Made by a program: the position numbers and the translations under genes
Notes under the pieces: generated by a model
The model's database searches: none
Told to the model about the DNA's origin: nothing
What the model saw: the letters and a program-made list of their open reading frames with translations, nothing else
Shown here: positions 63,161 to 64,000 of the stretch, piece after piece
How the letters are laid out: each line of letters starts with the position of its first letter
Numbering within the stretch: position 1 is the first letter of the stretch
From: Hymenopus coronatus
Lineage: Eukaryota; Arthropoda; Insecta; Mantodea; Hymenopodidae
Assembly (NCBI GenBank): GCA_030762935.1
Contig: CM060893.1
Location: 7,918,001 to 7,982,000 of the forward strand
Direction of reading: 5' to 3'
DNA: 64,000 nucleotides

Positions 63161-64000
63161 CCAAAAATTCGATACCGAGATTTCACCGGAAATACATGTT
63201 TTAGGACCCCCTGTATCCAAAAAAAGCATTTTGAGAAAAAGGTCCGTGTGTGTGTGTCCGTGTGTCCGTGTGTCTGTGAACACGATAACTCAAAAACGAA
63301 AAGTAGCTAAAATACCAAACTTGGTATTTAAGCTTAGTATCTTCCAGGGATGCGACACGAAGATTTTAAGAAAAATCCTCCCACCCCAAACTACCTTTTA
63401 CATGGAACTTTTTTCGAAAATTTTGATTTTCTTAAAAATGGCTCTAACGATTATGATTAAAATATCGTATATTAAAGATATCTGCCTGACAAATAAAGTG
63501 TATATCATAAATTTTCTGGGAATAGCTTCTAACGACCTGTTTATTCTGGATGAATTTTGCTTAATTTGGCACAACTAGTAAACCGTAAGTGATAGACAAA
63601 AACTTACTATACAAAAAATGTATGTTTTGTTAAAATACACAATTTACTTGATATACATTTATTTCGTGGAGCTTACTGTTTTCGAAGTATTCATTGTTAT
63701 TAGTTTCAGTTGTGAAATACTTATACTTTTCTCAGACGGCAGTGTCCGTTTTTCTTTTGTTCTACTCCTGGCCAAGAAAACAAGCGATATATAATGACAA
63801 TCGCATAACGACAGCTTTTAAAACATTTGACTATTGGTTTAGCCTAGTGTATTCCCTTATTTTCTTCCTACTTATACGGAACTAAATAATAAGAACATTG
63901 CGCTAATGAGTACCTCGATTAGCAAGGTGCACAAAAAAGAATAATTTTATGTAAGAAGTTTGTAGAACAGCTAGAGAAAGTCATGTGAGTGTAACACATC
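63160..64000 (-). mobile_element. RC1 copy, variant B, cut by window edge
   Basis: Starts AAAAATTCGATACCGAGATT just after the mariner relic, missing the hairpin, and runs to GTCATGTGAGTGTAACACATC at the end of the window. Its 5' half is nearly identical to 45640-45990. Confidence 0.86.

Noticed and set aside
1..64000. Autonomous Helitron/Helentron Rep-helicase gene
   Set aside because: I looked for Rep HUH and helicase-like peptides in the open frames and found none, so the class of RC1 rests on structure only.

Overview
This is an AT-rich, repeat-saturated eukaryotic window. It has no operons, no compact gene order, and no convincing intact host gene. The transposon spectrum (mariner, Tc3-like and hAT relics, jockey-type non-LTR retrotransposon ends, tRNA-derived SINEs, a Penelope-like fragment) together with low GC points to an invertebrate, most likely an arthropod. 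The species cannot be named from the sequence.

About 39 kb (roughly 60%) is one non-autonomous repeat family, here called RC1, in some 55 full, partial or nested copies on both strands. A full copy is about 840-900 bp. Read 5' to 3' it has: an A-run and TCTGATGTG start; a subterminal ACTTTCTCTACA; an AT-rich body; a small AATACCAA/TTGGTATT hairpin; a CA/GT microsatellite of variable length; a conserved ACCTTTTTCTGAAAATGC block; a near-perfect terminal palindrome (TTCTCTATAC...GTATAGAGAA); and a GAGAAAGTAAAA end. The inverted ACTTTCTCTACA motif lies at the extreme 3' end but about 22 bp inside the 5' end. Asymmetric ends, a 3' hairpin, a central microsatellite, A-run targets, head-to-tail arrays and no obvious target duplication recall Helentron-associated elements (HINE/DINE-1, rolling-circle). 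The class is inferred, because no Rep/helicase is present here. RC1 strand is given as + when the hairpin end is on the right.

Layout. 1-9.6 kb: RC1 copies, a foldback element (3.7-4.1 kb), a 113-bp tandem array (6.8-7.1 kb) and a SINE with target duplication (9.3-9.6 kb). 10.3-12.4 kb: a mariner with recognisable inverted repeats, split by RC1. 12.6-18.4 kb: LINE fragments, nested RC1, a SINE, exon-like segments and a Tc3-like deletion derivative. 18.4-25.3 kb: RC1, a minisatellite, a hAT transposase relic split by RC1, and two reverse-transcriptase relics. 25.3-30.2 kb: RC1 copies, one nested pair and one carrying a mariner fragment. 30.2-32.7 kb: a complex of SINE pieces, Penelope-like inverted repeats and trinucleotide tails. 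32.7-49.7 kb: mostly RC1, including a three-copy head-to-tail array. 49.8-52.9 kb: SINEs and mariner relics. 54.4-55.1 kb: a minisatellite. 55.1-64 kb: RC1 again, with a Penelope-like/hammerhead-like motif at 56.5 kb and mariner ends at 59.5 and 63.0 kb.

Nothing here forms a pathway. The biology is transposon on transposon. The split mariner and hAT relics and a local unoccupied paralogue give natural empty sites for RC1, which are the most useful evidence in the window for how this family inserts.
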